Positions 16,137 to 23,765 of a stretch of 28,255 nt of DNA are shown piece by piece. Positions within the stretch are counted from its first letter, which is position 1, and each line of letters opens with the position of its first letter. Origin of the DNA: JAWXBM01 sp034440115. Its GTDB lineage: Bacteria > Pseudomonadota > Gammaproteobacteria > Xanthomonadales > SZUA-36. The stretch covers positions 1 through 28,255 of the forward strand of contig JAWXBM010000052.1 in the NCBI GenBank assembly GCA_034440115.1, read 5' to 3'. A program made the translations under genes and the position numbers. The notes beneath the pieces were generated by a model. That model was not told the origin of the DNA. It searched no databases and saw only the letters and a program-made list of their open reading frames with translations.

Positions 16137-16333
16137 ATTGCAGCGAAGTAACCCGCTTGTGCTCGGAATCTCAGGAACGGCAGCTTTCCTTCAAAGAAAA
16201 CATGAGCCTCAAGATGCATACCATGATGTGCTCCGGCTGCCGGAATTTTCGCGAACAAATGCACACACTTCGCACGGCGATGCATGCGTTTGCCAAAGGT
16301 GCGGATAAACGCCACGATAGAACCGGCGAATAA
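16130..16333 (+). CDS. zf-HC2 anti-sigma factor
   Basis: 67 residues from an ATG at 16130 that overlaps the sigma-factor stop (ATGCTGA), with GGAAGAG three bases upstream of the start. The zinc motif is 'LKMHTMMCSGCRNF' (His-x3-Cys-x2-Cys); 'NCSEVTRLCSESQERQLSF' precedes it, as in other zf-HC2 anti-sigma proteins. There is no membrane segment, so it is a soluble sensor that would bind the sigma factor and release it when the thiols or metal site change, for example under oxidative or metal stress. That is known for the family and inferred here. Confidence 0.82.
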   Translation: MLNCSEVTRLCSESQERQLSFKENMSLKMHTMMCSGCRNFREQMHTLRTAMHAFAKGADKRHDRTGE

Positions 16334-16344
16334 GTATTCCCCGG

Positions 16345-16905
16345 TCAGGGCAGATGCATTGAAGGTTTTGTAGTTTCGGACACTTGTCTGATCAAAATGA
16401 GGCCCATCCAGGTACCCAACAGCATTCCCGCCATAGCTGAAATCCCCGCAGGAGAAAGCGCAGGCATGGCCAACAGCAGTTGGAAGTCATTGCCGCCCAG
16501 GGCCAGAGCCGCCCCCAGTCACATCAAGGCACCGCTGGCAAGATGTTTGATGATGCCACGCAGCCCAGGGATCACCCAGCGGAAGCGACCATAGCGCCAT
16601 GCAGCGATGCTCATACCAAGCAGCATCAGCGCCAGCAACGCGATTCTATCGATCGCGGGGAGATGTTCTGCATCCTGTCGCACGATCGCCAGCCCCAGGC
16701 CTTTGATGAAATCACTGGGCGACCAGGCTGGTTGGATCAGGAACAGAGCCCCCAACAAAATGCCCACCAGCATGGTTCCGCCCCAGACTCGCCAGTGCCG
16801 CCTGTACCTCCAATAAACCAAGACACTGGCAATCAGCCCACCGGCCAGAAAACCCCAGTGAAACCCATAACTCACCGGATGCAGCGCTGCCTTACTGAAC
16901 TGCAT
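16345..16905 (-). pseudogene. YeeE/YedE-type transporter interrupted by an in-frame TGA
   Basis: Reading from the ATG at 16905, the frame gives membrane segments ('YGFHWGFLAGGLIASVLVYW', 'GGTMLVGILLGALFLIQPAW', 'AIDRIALLALMLLGMSIAAW') and then 'KHLASGALM' and a TGA at 16521-16519. The same frame continues without a gap as 'LGAALALGGNDFQLLLAMPA', 'LSPAGISAMAGMLLGTW' and on to a stop at 16345. The second part is the conserved GGND...LPxLSP region of YeeE/YedE sulfur-compound transporters. As I remember the family, a small residue (Gly) sits where the TGA is, so one G-to-T change (GGA to TGA) would explain it. It overlaps the end of doxX by 14 bases and is last in the bufferin operon. It is either a disrupted gene, a truncated but tolerated protein, or a sequence error. 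Confidence 0.7.
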
Positions 16906-17461
16906 CAGAGGAAAAAACAGATAAATCCAGAAACCACAACCGAGCTTTGCATCGCACCCAATGATCCAACGACCACTTTCCCGGGCCCTTCGCAATCAAG
17001 TACAGAAGAACAGCCGCCCACACGCCGTGTGTCGGATAGGCGTCCGGGTAGACGAAAACCTGTATGACCAGGGTCATAACCAGCAGAGCCAGTGCGGAGA
17101 AGCGGGTAGCCAGCCCGACCAGTATTAATGCCGCAAACACATGCTCGGCGGAGGCTGCCATGATGGCTGCCCATTCCGGTGGCAGCAGTGGCAGACGGTA
17201 CTCGTCCGCGAACAGAACCTCCGCTGAAAATGACAAATTAGGCCAGCCAATTTGAAACTCGCCATTGATGAAGTCAATTACCAGCCCGTCAATCTTGGTT
17301 TGTCCCGACTTCCAGAACACCGCCGCAATCGAAAACCGGCCGAGTGCGGCTATCAGCGAATCTGGAATTAATCCCATCAGGCCGATCAGCCGTTGCACTC
17401 CATTGACGAGCCAGGAAGGTTTGCTGTGCAACGGTTGGATCGTATGATTGTCTGAAATCAT
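16892..17461 (-). CDS. DoxX family membrane protein
   Basis: 189 residues from an ATG with GGAG six bases upstream. Four membrane segments are visible: 'IAALGRFSIAAVFWKSGQTK' (first helix and its conserved end), 'WAAIMAASAEHVFAALILVG', 'FSALALLVMTLVIQVFVY' and 'WAAVLLYLIAKGPG'. 'SAEHVFAALILVGLATRFSAL' and 'KGPGKWSLDH' are DoxX hallmarks. DoxX proteins accompany bufferin operons (the BufD/HvfD position) and probably handle quinone-linked or thiol chemistry in the inner membrane; the exact role is unsettled. It starts 14 bases after bufC on the same strand and overlaps the downstream YeeE/YedE frame. Confidence 0.88.
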   Translation of the reverse strand: MISDNHTIQPLHSKPSWLVNGVQRLIGLMGLIPDSLIAALGRFSIAAVFWKSGQTKIDGLVIDFINGEFQIGWPNLSFSAEVLFADEYRLPLLPPEWAAIMAASAEHVFAALILVGLATRFSALALLVMTLVIQVFVYPDAYPTHGVWAAVLLYLIAKGPGKWSLDHWVRCKARLWFLDLSVFSSDAVQ

Positions 17462-17475
17462 CGGTAGCTCCTTTT

Positions 17476-18234
17476 TTAGTGTTTCATGGACGAAATACAG
17501 TGGTGCTGCACCAGCAACCCGATGATACTGGCCAAATCAAAACCAGCATGTGCGTCACCCGCCAGCACGGCGGCAGAACCCAGGCTTGCCCCCTGCAACA
17601 GTTGGGTAACGAAATCGGCCGCCCCGGAGCCAAGACGAAGCACCTCAACTTCAAGTTGAGGACGGATGATCAATGCATCCTCTCCAACAAAGGGATCAAC
17701 CGATGAAATCTCAGCAATTCCCTGATGCGCACCCCAAAGCGAGACCACGGCATATTGCGATCGCAGCAGGCCAAGTGAGGGATGTAGTTCGACGACCAAG
17801 CCTGGCAGCTCATCCGGCTTGGCCAAAAACTGTGCAATAGTTTGGACAGGAAGTTGGCTTGCATCATGGGCATGGAACGCACGTACCCTCAAGAATTCCA
17901 GTCGTGCAACGTCAGCCAGATAGGGCACTGATGATGCCGGTGCAAAATGCTCGATAAAGTCCGGCAGTTCTTCGCCAAAGAAAGCCAGCACGCGTGACCG
18001 GGGTGGCTGAGCAGCAATGAAAAGACGTGCCATTCCGCGGAAAAATTCTTCTCCAACCAACTGCAGTGTCACCGGACAGGTTTTGGCGAGCGCATCAATC
18101 AGAGATGCGACGACATTGTTGCGATAGATTGCGAATCGAGTCGTGGCATCGGAGCCATTCCAGGTTGTGAGCCCGTTGGGTGTTATCCGCTCCGGGTCGA
18201 GCAAAGTGCCAAAGAATTCCTCTTGCCCGCTCAC
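17476..18234 (-). CDS. bufC: BufC/HvfC-type DUF2063 protein
   Basis: 252 residues from a GTG that overlaps the bufB stop (GTGA). The N-terminal third is DUF2063: 'RFAIYRNNVVASLIDALAKT' followed by 'CPVTLQLVGEEFFRGMARLF' and 'FIEHFAPASSVPYLADVARLE'. In bufferin and methanobactin-like pathways this protein partners the MNIO enzyme and recognises the precursor peptide. Direct translational coupling to bufB fits a complex of the two. The C-terminal half is variable and unassigned. Position, length and order bufA1-bufB-bufC-doxX are standard for a class 1 bufferin operon. Confidence 0.9.
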   Translation of the reverse strand: MSGQEEFFGTLLDPERITPNGLTTWNGSDATTRFAIYRNNVVASLIDALAKTCPVTLQLVGEEFFRGMARLFIAAQPPRSRVLAFFGEELPDFIEHFAPASSVPYLADVARLEFLRVRAFHAHDASQLPVQTIAQFLAKPDELPGLVVELHPSLGLLRSQYAVVSLWGAHQGIAEISSVDPFVGEDALIIRPQLEVEVLRLGSGAADFVTQLLQGASLGSAAVLAGDAHAGFDLASIIGLLVQHHCISSMKH

Positions 18235-19151
18235 ACGGACACCCCTTGTAGTGCACGTCCATCTAGCGCGGCGCGCAGAAGTTTTTCAGCCTGCAGGCTT
18301 TCAGCAAACAGCACATCGAAGCTCGGAATATCGTTGTCCCGTTCGATCAAAGTGGCCACCGGACCGGTGTACGCCAAGGCATACTCGTAGAGGTTCCACA
18401 CCACCTGTGCGACCGGTGCTCCGTGGCTATCGATCAACAAGGGCGCACCGGCAGCATCCATCTCCGCTGCAAATCCTGCCAGATGGATCTCGCCCACCGA
18501 TGGATGTGGCAAGGATTTGATATAGGCGTAAGGATCGCGGTTATGGTTGATACATGAGACGTAAACATTGTTAACGTCCAGCAGCAAACCACAACCGGTG
18601 CGGCTTATGACTGCGCCGATGAAATCGGTTTCAGCAATGGTGGAGGCCGAAAACTCGACATAAGTTGCTGGGTTTTCCAGCAGTATTTGACGTTGTAAAT
18701 GCGCCTGCACCTGATCGATGTGGTCACACACGCGTTGCAAGGTCTGCCGAGTGTACGGCAACGGCAGCAAGTCATTCAGAAATATGTCGCCGTGACTGGC
18801 CCATGCCAGATGTTCTGAAAATGATTGAGGCTCGTAGCGCTCTATGAGCACCGCCAATCGACTGAGGTGATTTTTGTCCAGTGCGGATTCACCGCCTATC
18901 GATAAACCCACGCCATGAATGGACAAAGGATAATTTTCGCGGATGCGTGTCAGATAATGATGAAAAGGGCCGCCGTCGACCAGATAATTTTCAGCGTGGA
19001 TCTCGAAAAAGCCGAGGTCGGGTCTGGTTTCGATGATCTGCTGGAAATGCTCTGATTTCAGCCCCAAACCCACCCTTGTGGGTAAACCGGCAGATTGTGA
19101 GAAAGCGGGAGCGCCGCAACGTTGCGGCACTGAAAATGAGTGCTTGTTCAT
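18231..19151 (-). CDS. bufB: BufB: MNIO (DUF692) multinuclear iron oxidase
   Basis: 306 residues. MNIO enzymes have a TIM-barrel fold with two or three iron atoms and convert cysteines of a precursor to thiooxazole-type heterocycles. Metal-binding His/Asp/Glu positions can be seen in 'FFEIHAENYLV', 'SIHGVGLSIGG', 'SFSEHLAWASHG', 'LLENPATYVEF', 'LLDVNNVYVS', 'GEIHLAGF' and 'LIDSHGAP'. Its substrate is probably BufA1, encoded 32 bases upstream. The product is thought to bind copper in the periplasm and protect the cell. I see no strong ribosome site, so translation may depend on bufA1. The catalytic family is certain; the copper link is from published bufferin work, not from this sequence. Confidence 0.92.
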   Translation of the reverse strand: MNKHSFSVPQRCGAPAFSQSAGLPTRVGLGLKSEHFQQIIETRPDLGFFEIHAENYLVDGGPFHHYLTRIRENYPLSIHGVGLSIGGESALDKNHLSRLAVLIERYEPQSFSEHLAWASHGDIFLNDLLPLPYTRQTLQRVCDHIDQVQAHLQRQILLENPATYVEFSASTIAETDFIGAVISRTGCGLLLDVNNVYVSCINHNRDPYAYIKSLPHPSVGEIHLAGFAAEMDAAGAPLLIDSHGAPVAQVVWNLYEYALAYTGPVATLIERDNDIPSFDVLFAESLQAEKLLRAALDGRALQGVSV

Positions 19152-19182
19152 CGTGGGCGCCCCGCCAGTTTCACCTATTTAC

Positions 19183-19515
19183 TCAGGCGTGCTTTTCTTT
19201 GAATTCTACGAGCTGGCCAAAACCCGTTGGCGAAGTCTTGGATTCGGTTTGCTCGCAAGTGCCGGCTGGCACCATCTTCCAGGCATTGCCCTGGTAGTCA
19301 ATCTTCGAAGTGCCGGCGCAGGTCGTACCCGCTCCAGCGGCACAGTCGTTCTTGCCCTTGAGGGCAACGCCAAAACATTTGGCAGCGTTCATTTTATCGC
19401 CGTCCATCTTGTCTCCAGCAATGGCGGACATAGATGCAACAGAGAGGGCAGCGCCCAATGTCATGGCGAGTGCGGTAGAGATAGTCTTTTGGTTTATAGT
19501 GATGTTCATGCTCAT
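19183..19515 (-). CDS. bufA1: BufA1 (DUF2282) bufferin precursor
   Basis: 110 residues from the ATG at 19515, with GAGG 9 bases upstream; ATGs at 19521 and 19509 are alternatives. A Sec signal peptide (about residues 1-33) ends at 'SMSAIA-GDK'. The mature part has the four conserved cysteines of DUF2282: 'AAKCFGVALKGKNDC', 'AGTTCAGTSKIDYQG' and 'PAGTCEQ'. The central two are expected to be modified by BufB and the protein acts in the periplasm, where it binds copper. It is the first gene of the minus-strand operon bufA1-bufB-bufC-doxX. The leader of about 93 bases carries a 9-bp inverted repeat, and an ECF-type promoter (19643-19615) lies upstream. Confidence 0.9.
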   Translation of the reverse strand: MSMNITINQKTISTALAMTLGAALSVASMSAIAGDKMDGDKMNAAKCFGVALKGKNDCAAGAGTTCAGTSKIDYQGNAWKMVPAGTCEQTESKTSPTGFGQLVEFKEKHA

Positions 19516-19566
19516 AGTCATTATCCTCAACAGTTAAATACCAATGCCCCGATGGGCGGTTAAAAG

Positions 19567-19597
19567 GCAATGTAATGAAGTTGAATATTTACATTGC
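19567..19597 (-). promoter_or_regulatory. 9-bp inverted repeat in the bufA1 leader
   Basis: GCAATGTAA (19567-19575) and TTACATTGC (19589-19597) are perfectly inverted with a 13-base loop. They lie inside the predicted bufA1 leader, just downstream of the transcription start, so the repeat could be an operator or an mRNA stem-loop. There is no T-run, so it is not a simple terminator. Confidence 0.4.
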
Positions 19598-19614
19598 TTG
19601 TTTCTCAGCTATAT

Positions 19615-19643
19615 AGTCGTAACAAGGTGCTGCTTTCTTACAC
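19615..19643 (-). promoter_or_regulatory. ECF-type promoter of the bufferin operon (site 2)
   Basis: On the minus strand GTGTAAGAA starts at 19643 and CGACTAT starts at 19619, with 18 bases between GTGTAA and CGACT, as at the sigma-operon and arsS sites. The predicted transcription start is near 19608. Confidence 0.7.
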
Positions 19644-19737
19644 TTCTTGCCTTCGGCTTCCAGGCCATGGTGATTTAGTCAATATACGGTGCAGAATTAT
19701 TACAGTGCATCAGTGACAATCTGCATTTGAACGGCTG

Positions 19738-19766
19738 GTGTAATAAATGACAGCCCTGCTCCGACT
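19738..19766 (+). promoter_or_regulatory. ECF-type promoter of the arsenosugar operon (site 3)
   Basis: GTGTAATAA starts at 19738 and CGACTAA starts at 19762, with an 18-base gap. It diverges from the bufA1 promoter about 95 bases away. The predicted transcription start is near 19772, giving a leader of about 53 bases to arsS. Confidence 0.7.
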
Positions 19767-19824
19767 AAGTGTTAAATAAGCGGCGCTTGATCCATGGGTG
19801 CCGTTGCCCAATTCAAGGAATGAT

Positions 19825-20820
19825 ATGCACGCCACACTCCCTTTGCTTGCCGCGACTGAATTTCCACCAATCCGCCGGACTCAGCTGACAACACTGCAGG
19901 TCAACCTGGGTTACCGCTGCAACCAGACCTGCCTGCATTGCCATGTAAATGCCGGGCCCACCCGCAAAGAGATGATGGATGAGGCGACACTGGCGCTGAT
20001 TCCTGAGGTGCTTAAAGCGCGTGGTATCACCACTCTCGATCTGACTGGCGGTGCACCTGAACTGAATGAAGGATTCCGGCAACTGGTGATTGAGGCCACG
20101 AGCCTGGGCGTTAAAGTCATCGATCGCTGCAATCTGACCATTTTGTTTGAACCCGGCCAGGATGACCTGGCACAATTCCTGGCCAAGTATCGGGTTGAGG
20201 TTGTTGCCTCCATGCCTTGTTACTCGCTGGAAAACGTCGACAGGCAGCGCGGCGAAGGTGTGTTTGACAAGAGCATCGCCGCGTTACAAAAACTCAATGC
20301 CCTGGGTTATGGCCGCGAAGGCTCTGGCTTAACCCTTCACCTGGTATATAACCCGCAGGGTGCTGCACTGCCGCCCGCGCAGGGTCCATTGCAGGCCGAC
20401 TACAAACGCGAACTGTTCGATCACTTTGGAATTGTGTTTAACGAACTGTTCACCGTAACCAATATGCCCATCAAACGATTCGGCTCCACGCTGATTTCCA
20501 AAGGCACGTTCCACGACTACATGCGCTTGCTGAAAGATAACTACGCCAGCGCCAATCTGGCCAACGTCATGTGCAAGAACCTCATCAGTGTGGGTTGGCA
20601 AGGCTTTCTGTTCGATTGTGATTTCAATCAGCAGTTGGATTTGGCTCTACCTTCCGACCCAGCCTCCGCGCCCTGGAAAACCGGGCAATTTCACTTGCGT
20701 GATTTGTTGCAGGAAAATCCGGCGGGACGAAAGATCCGTATCGCCGATCATTGCTATGGCTGCACGGCCGGACAAGGCAGTAGTTGTGGTGGCGCTTTAC
20801 AGGAATCATCAGCCATATGA
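19825..20820 (+). CDS. arsS: ArsS: arsenosugar biosynthesis radical SAM protein
   Basis: 331 residues from the ATG at 19825, with AAGGA five bases upstream of it; an in-frame ATG at 19798 would add nine residues. The radical SAM iron-sulfur site is 'RCNQTCLHCH' (Cys 32, 36, 39). The C-terminal DUF3641-type cluster 'DHCYGCTAGQGSSCGGAL' supplies further cysteines. ArsS transfers a deoxyadenosyl group from SAM to methylated arsenic, the entry step to arsenosugars. Some family members are selenoproteins; this one has Cys throughout and no internal TGA. It is first in a five- or six-gene cluster with two glycosyltransferases and an arsM. Its stop overlaps the next start as ATGA. Confidence 0.9.
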   Translation: MHATLPLLAATEFPPIRRTQLTTLQVNLGYRCNQTCLHCHVNAGPTRKEMMDEATLALIPEVLKARGITTLDLTGGAPELNEGFRQLVIEATSLGVKVIDRCNLTILFEPGQDDLAQFLAKYRVEVVASMPCYSLENVDRQRGEGVFDKSIAALQKLNALGYGREGSGLTLHLVYNPQGAALPPAQGPLQADYKRELFDHFGIVFNELFTVTNMPIKRFGSTLISKGTFHDYMRLLKDNYASANLANVMCKNLISVGWQGFLFDCDFNQQLDLALPSDPASAPWKTGQFHLRDLLQENPAGRKIRIADHCYGCTAGQGSSCGGALQESSAI

Positions 20821-23033
20821 AAAAAATCTGGCTGTTAGTTATTGTCGCCGCTCTGGTGTTGTTGTTCTTTGCGCTGGACCTGAATGACTATTTGACCTTT
20901 GCAAGCATCAAGGCGGGGCTCGCCCAATTCGAGGCGTGGCGCGCCAGTTCGCCCTTGCTGTTCGGAGCTGCGTTCTTTGCGCTCTACATTATTGTGACGG
21001 CGCTTTCCTTACCCGGAAGCATTCCCCTGACACTGGTAGCTGGGGCGTTATTTGGCCTGGCCTGGGGCTTGGTTATCGTTTCGTTTGCCTCTACTATCGG
21101 CGCGACACTGGCCTTTTTGATTGCACGCTATCTTTTACGCGAAACACTTGAAAGCCGTTTTTCAGATCGCCTGAAGACCATCAATAAAGGCATGGATACA
21201 GATGGTGCTTTCTATCTGTTTACCCTGCGACTGGTGCCTTTGTTTCCGTTTTTTGTCATCAATTTGGTGATGGGCTTGACTTCCATCAGCGCCCGCCGAT
21301 TCTATTGGGTGAGCCAGGTGGGCATGCTGGCTGGCACCTTTGTGTATGTAAATGCAGGTACGAGACTGGCCGAGCTTGAAGGTCTCTCGGGCATTTTCTC
21401 ACCGACCATCCTGGTGTCGTTTGCACTGTTAGGTCTGTTTCCATTATTCGCCAGAAGCTTATTGCGGTTTCTGAAAAAGCGCCGCGTTTATGCCCAGTGG
21501 CAACGGCCGAAGCAATTTGACCGCAACCTGGTGGTCATCGGCGCGGGTGCTGGTGGCCTGGTGTCCGCTTACATTGCCGCTGCGGTAAAAGCCAAAGTGA
21601 CCCTGGTGGAAGCAAACAAGATGGGCGGCGACTGCCTGAACTATGGTTGTGTGCCCAGCAAGGCCTTGATCAAAAGTGCCAAGGTGGCACATCAAATGCG
21701 ACATGCGGATCGTTATGGCCTCGAAGCCAGCGAGCCGCAATTCAGCTTCCGTTCGGTGATGGCGCGAATACACCATATCATTCGGGAGATAGCCCTCCAT
21801 GACAGCGTCGAGCGCTACACCAGCTTGGGGGTGGAGGTATTGCGGGGCTACGCCAGAATAGTCGACCCCTGGACGGTGGACATCAAGCTGAACGACGGGG
21901 GCAGCCAACGGCTGACCACTCGCAGCATTGTCATTGCGACGGGTGCACAACCGTTCGTACCACCATTACCGGGTTTGGATGAAGTGGGCTACGTAACCAG
22001 CGATACGCTGTGGGACGAATTCGCCGGCCTGGACTCTCCGCCGCAACGTTTGGTGGTGCTGGGGGGCGGTCCCATAGGCTGTGAGTTGTCGCAAGCGTTC
22101 GCGCGCCTGGGCTCGCAAGTCACGCAAATAGAAATGGCTGAACGGATCATGTCGCGAGAAGATGCAGAGGTCGCTGCTTTGGTGCAGCAGTCCCTGGAAT
22201 CCGATGGTGTGCGTTTGTTGACCCGTCATAAGGCATTGCGTTGCGAATTGAATGGCGATAGCGATGGCGTCAGTAAAGTCATTGTGGTCGAGCACGAAGG
22301 CGAAGAGCAACGGATCGAATTCGATCACCTGCTGGTGGCGGTTGGCCGTGCCGCCCGGCTCAGTGGTTATGGCCTGGAAACCCTTGGAATACCCACAGAC
22401 CGAACCGTCGTAACCAATGAGTACCTGGAAACCATTTACCCCAACATCTACGCTGCGGGCGACGTCGTGGGCCCCTATCAATTCACCCATGCCGCCTCAC
22501 ACATGGCATGGTATGCGTCCGTCAATGCGCTGTTCGGTCAATTCAAGCGCTTCAAGGTGGACTACTCCGTGCTTCCCTGGACGACATTTGTTGATCCGGA
22601 AGTAGCGCGGGTAGGGCTGAATGAGCAAGATGCAATGGAACAGGGCATCGAATACGAAGTAACCCGCTATGAGATGGCGGAATTAGACCGCGCTATTGCA
22701 GACAGCGCCACCACAGGCTTTGTTAAGGTATTAACTCCGCCGGGTAAAGATAAAATTCTGGGCGTTACCCTTGTCGGCAGCCATGGCGGAGAACTGCTGG
22801 CCGAATTTGTCCTGGCTATGCGCCATGGCCTGGGGCTGAACAAGATTCTGGGCACCATCCATACCTATCCCACACTGGCGGAAGCCAACAAAGCTGTCGC
22901 TGGCGAATGGAAAAAAGCGCATGCACCAGCACGACTGCTGCGTTGGGTAGCCCGCTATCACCTAGGGCGCAGGGAAGGCATGGTTGGAAGCCTGTTAAGG
23001 CCCGCAGCTCAACCAACTGGAGAACGAAAATGA
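20817..23033 (+). CDS. TVP38/TMEM64 membrane domain fused to a pyridine nucleotide-disulfide oxidoreductase
   Basis: 738 residues from the ATG at 20817, overlapping the arsS stop. The N-terminus is a membrane helix. A TVP38/VTT membrane domain follows (about 50-210, including 'LSLPGSIPLTLVAGALFGLAWG' and 'RLVPLFPFFVINLVMG'). From about residue 235 there is a complete flavin oxidoreductase: 'NLVVIGAGAGGLVSAY', the redox pair 'GGDCLNYGCVPSKAL' (Cys 273 and 278), NAD motif 'LVVLGGGPIGCELSQAFA', 'YAAGDVVGPYQFTH' and a C-terminal dimer domain 'HTYPTLAEANKAV'. It resembles MerA without the mercury-binding Cys pair at the C-terminus, so mercuric reductase is unlikely. This fusion occurs with arsS in other genomes. 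It probably reduces an arsenic, thiol or quinone substrate at the membrane; the substrate is unknown. Confidence 0.85.
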   Translation: MKKIWLLVIVAALVLLFFALDLNDYLTFASIKAGLAQFEAWRASSPLLFGAAFFALYIIVTALSLPGSIPLTLVAGALFGLAWGLVIVSFASTIGATLAFLIARYLLRETLESRFSDRLKTINKGMDTDGAFYLFTLRLVPLFPFFVINLVMGLTSISARRFYWVSQVGMLAGTFVYVNAGTRLAELEGLSGIFSPTILVSFALLGLFPLFARSLLRFLKKRRVYAQWQRPKQFDRNLVVIGAGAGGLVSAYIAAAVKAKVTLVEANKMGGDCLNYGCVPSKALIKSAKVAHQMRHADRYGLEASEPQFSFRSVMARIHHIIREIALHDSVERYTSLGVEVLRGYARIVDPWTVDIKLNDGGSQRLTTRSIVIATGAQPFVPPLPGLDEVGYVTSDTLWDEFAGLDSPPQRLVVLGGGPIGCELSQAFARLGSQVTQIEMAERIMSREDAEVAALVQQSLESDGVRLLTRHKALRCELNGDSDGVSKVIVVEHEGEEQRIEFDHLLVAVGRAARLSGYGLETLGIPTDRTVVTNEYLETIYPNIYAAGDVVGPYQFTHAASHMAWYASVNALFGQFKRFKVDYSVLPWTTFVDPEVARVGLNEQDAMEQGIEYEVTRYEMAELDRAIADSATTGFVKVLTPPGKDKILGVTLVGSHGGELLAEFVLAMRHGLGLNKILGTIHTYPTLAEANKAVAGEWKKAHAPARLLRWVARYHLGRREGMVGSLLRPAAQPTGERK

Positions 23034-23093
23034 CACAGGCAAAGCAGATTGCCGTATCTCCCTTATGAAACATCAATCAGGGACACAGTTTCA

Positions 23094-23765
23094 GTGAACA
23101 TTGCCATCATCGTGCCGATGCTTAACGAACAGGCACACCTGGCCGGGTTGCTCGAGCATCTGCGTAGCTTGAAACGACAAGGAGCCGAAGTACTGCTGGT
23201 CGATGGCGGCAGCCAGGATGGTAGTGCTGCGCTTGCGCAATGCGCTGGTTTCACTGTGCTGTCCGCAGCGCGCGGGCGGGCCAGCCAAATGAATACGGGA
23301 GCTCGTGCCACAACAGCCGAAGTCCTGCTGTTTTTGCATGCGGATACCTGTCTGCCGGCCAATGCGCTGGCACGGATTCAATCCTCGTTGGCCGGCGGTC
23401 CAGCGTGGGGGCACTTCAAAGTACGCATTAAGGGCCGCAGCCGTATGTTGCCGGTGGTGGCGGCATTGATGAACTGGCGCTCGCGCTTGACCGGTATTGT
23501 CACCGGCGATCAGGCAATCTTCATCCTGCGAGCAGCTTTTGAGGCAGTGGGCGGCTTTCCCGAACAGCCACTGATGGAGGACATCGAGCTCTCAAGGCGT
23601 CTGCGCGGGTTCGGCCGGCCAGTTTGCATTGCCTCGCACGCAATGACCTCGGGCCGGCGCTGGGACACCGGCGGTGTGTGGCACACCATTGGACTGATGT
23701 GGTGGTTGCGCCTGGCCTATTGGTGGGGCACTCCCGCTGACCAACTCGCCCAGCGCTACCGATGA
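23094..23765 (+). CDS. TIGR04283-type arsenosugar glycosyltransferase (GT2 family)
   Basis: 223 residues from the GTG at 23094; this start places 'NIAIIVPMLNEQAHL' at the N-terminus as in GT2 enzymes. The DxD-like site is 'LLFLHADTCLP', and 'VTGDQAIFILRAAFEAVGGF' with 'PLMEDIELSRRLRGFG' is the TIGR04283 pattern. It should transfer a sugar to the arsenic-containing intermediate made by ArsM and ArsS, in the cytoplasm. About 60 bases separate it from the preceding gene; two mini-ORFs of 10 and 12 codons in that gap have no recognisable content. Its stop overlaps the next start as ATGA, so the two glycosyltransferases are coupled. Confidence 0.85.
   Translation: MNIAIIVPMLNEQAHLAGLLEHLRSLKRQGAEVLLVDGGSQDGSAALAQCAGFTVLSAARGRASQMNTGARATTAEVLLFLHADTCLPANALARIQSSLAGGPAWGHFKVRIKGRSRMLPVVAALMNWRSRLTGIVTGDQAIFILRAAFEAVGGFPEQPLMEDIELSRRLRGFGRPVCIASHAMTSGRRWDTGGVWHTIGLMWWLRLAYWWGTPADQLAQRYR

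Noticed and set aside
16519..16521. TGA read as selenocysteine in the YeeE/YedE gene
   Set aside because: The family has a small residue, not Cys, at that place as I remember it, and no selenocysteine hairpin is evident just downstream. A nonsense change is simpler.
16480..17067. Long plus-strand frame opposite doxX and YeeE/YedE
   Set aside because: Composition is a shadow of the minus-strand membrane genes; no family, no ribosome site.
19613..19630. Bases resembling the 3' end of 16S rRNA (GTCGTAACAAGG)
   Set aside because: No other rRNA sequence surrounds it; most of it is the reverse side of the bufA1 promoter.
20817..23033. Mercuric reductase (merA)
   Set aside because: The redox Cys pair is present, but the C-terminal mercury-binding Cys pair is missing and the protein has a TVP38 domain and arsenosugar neighbours.
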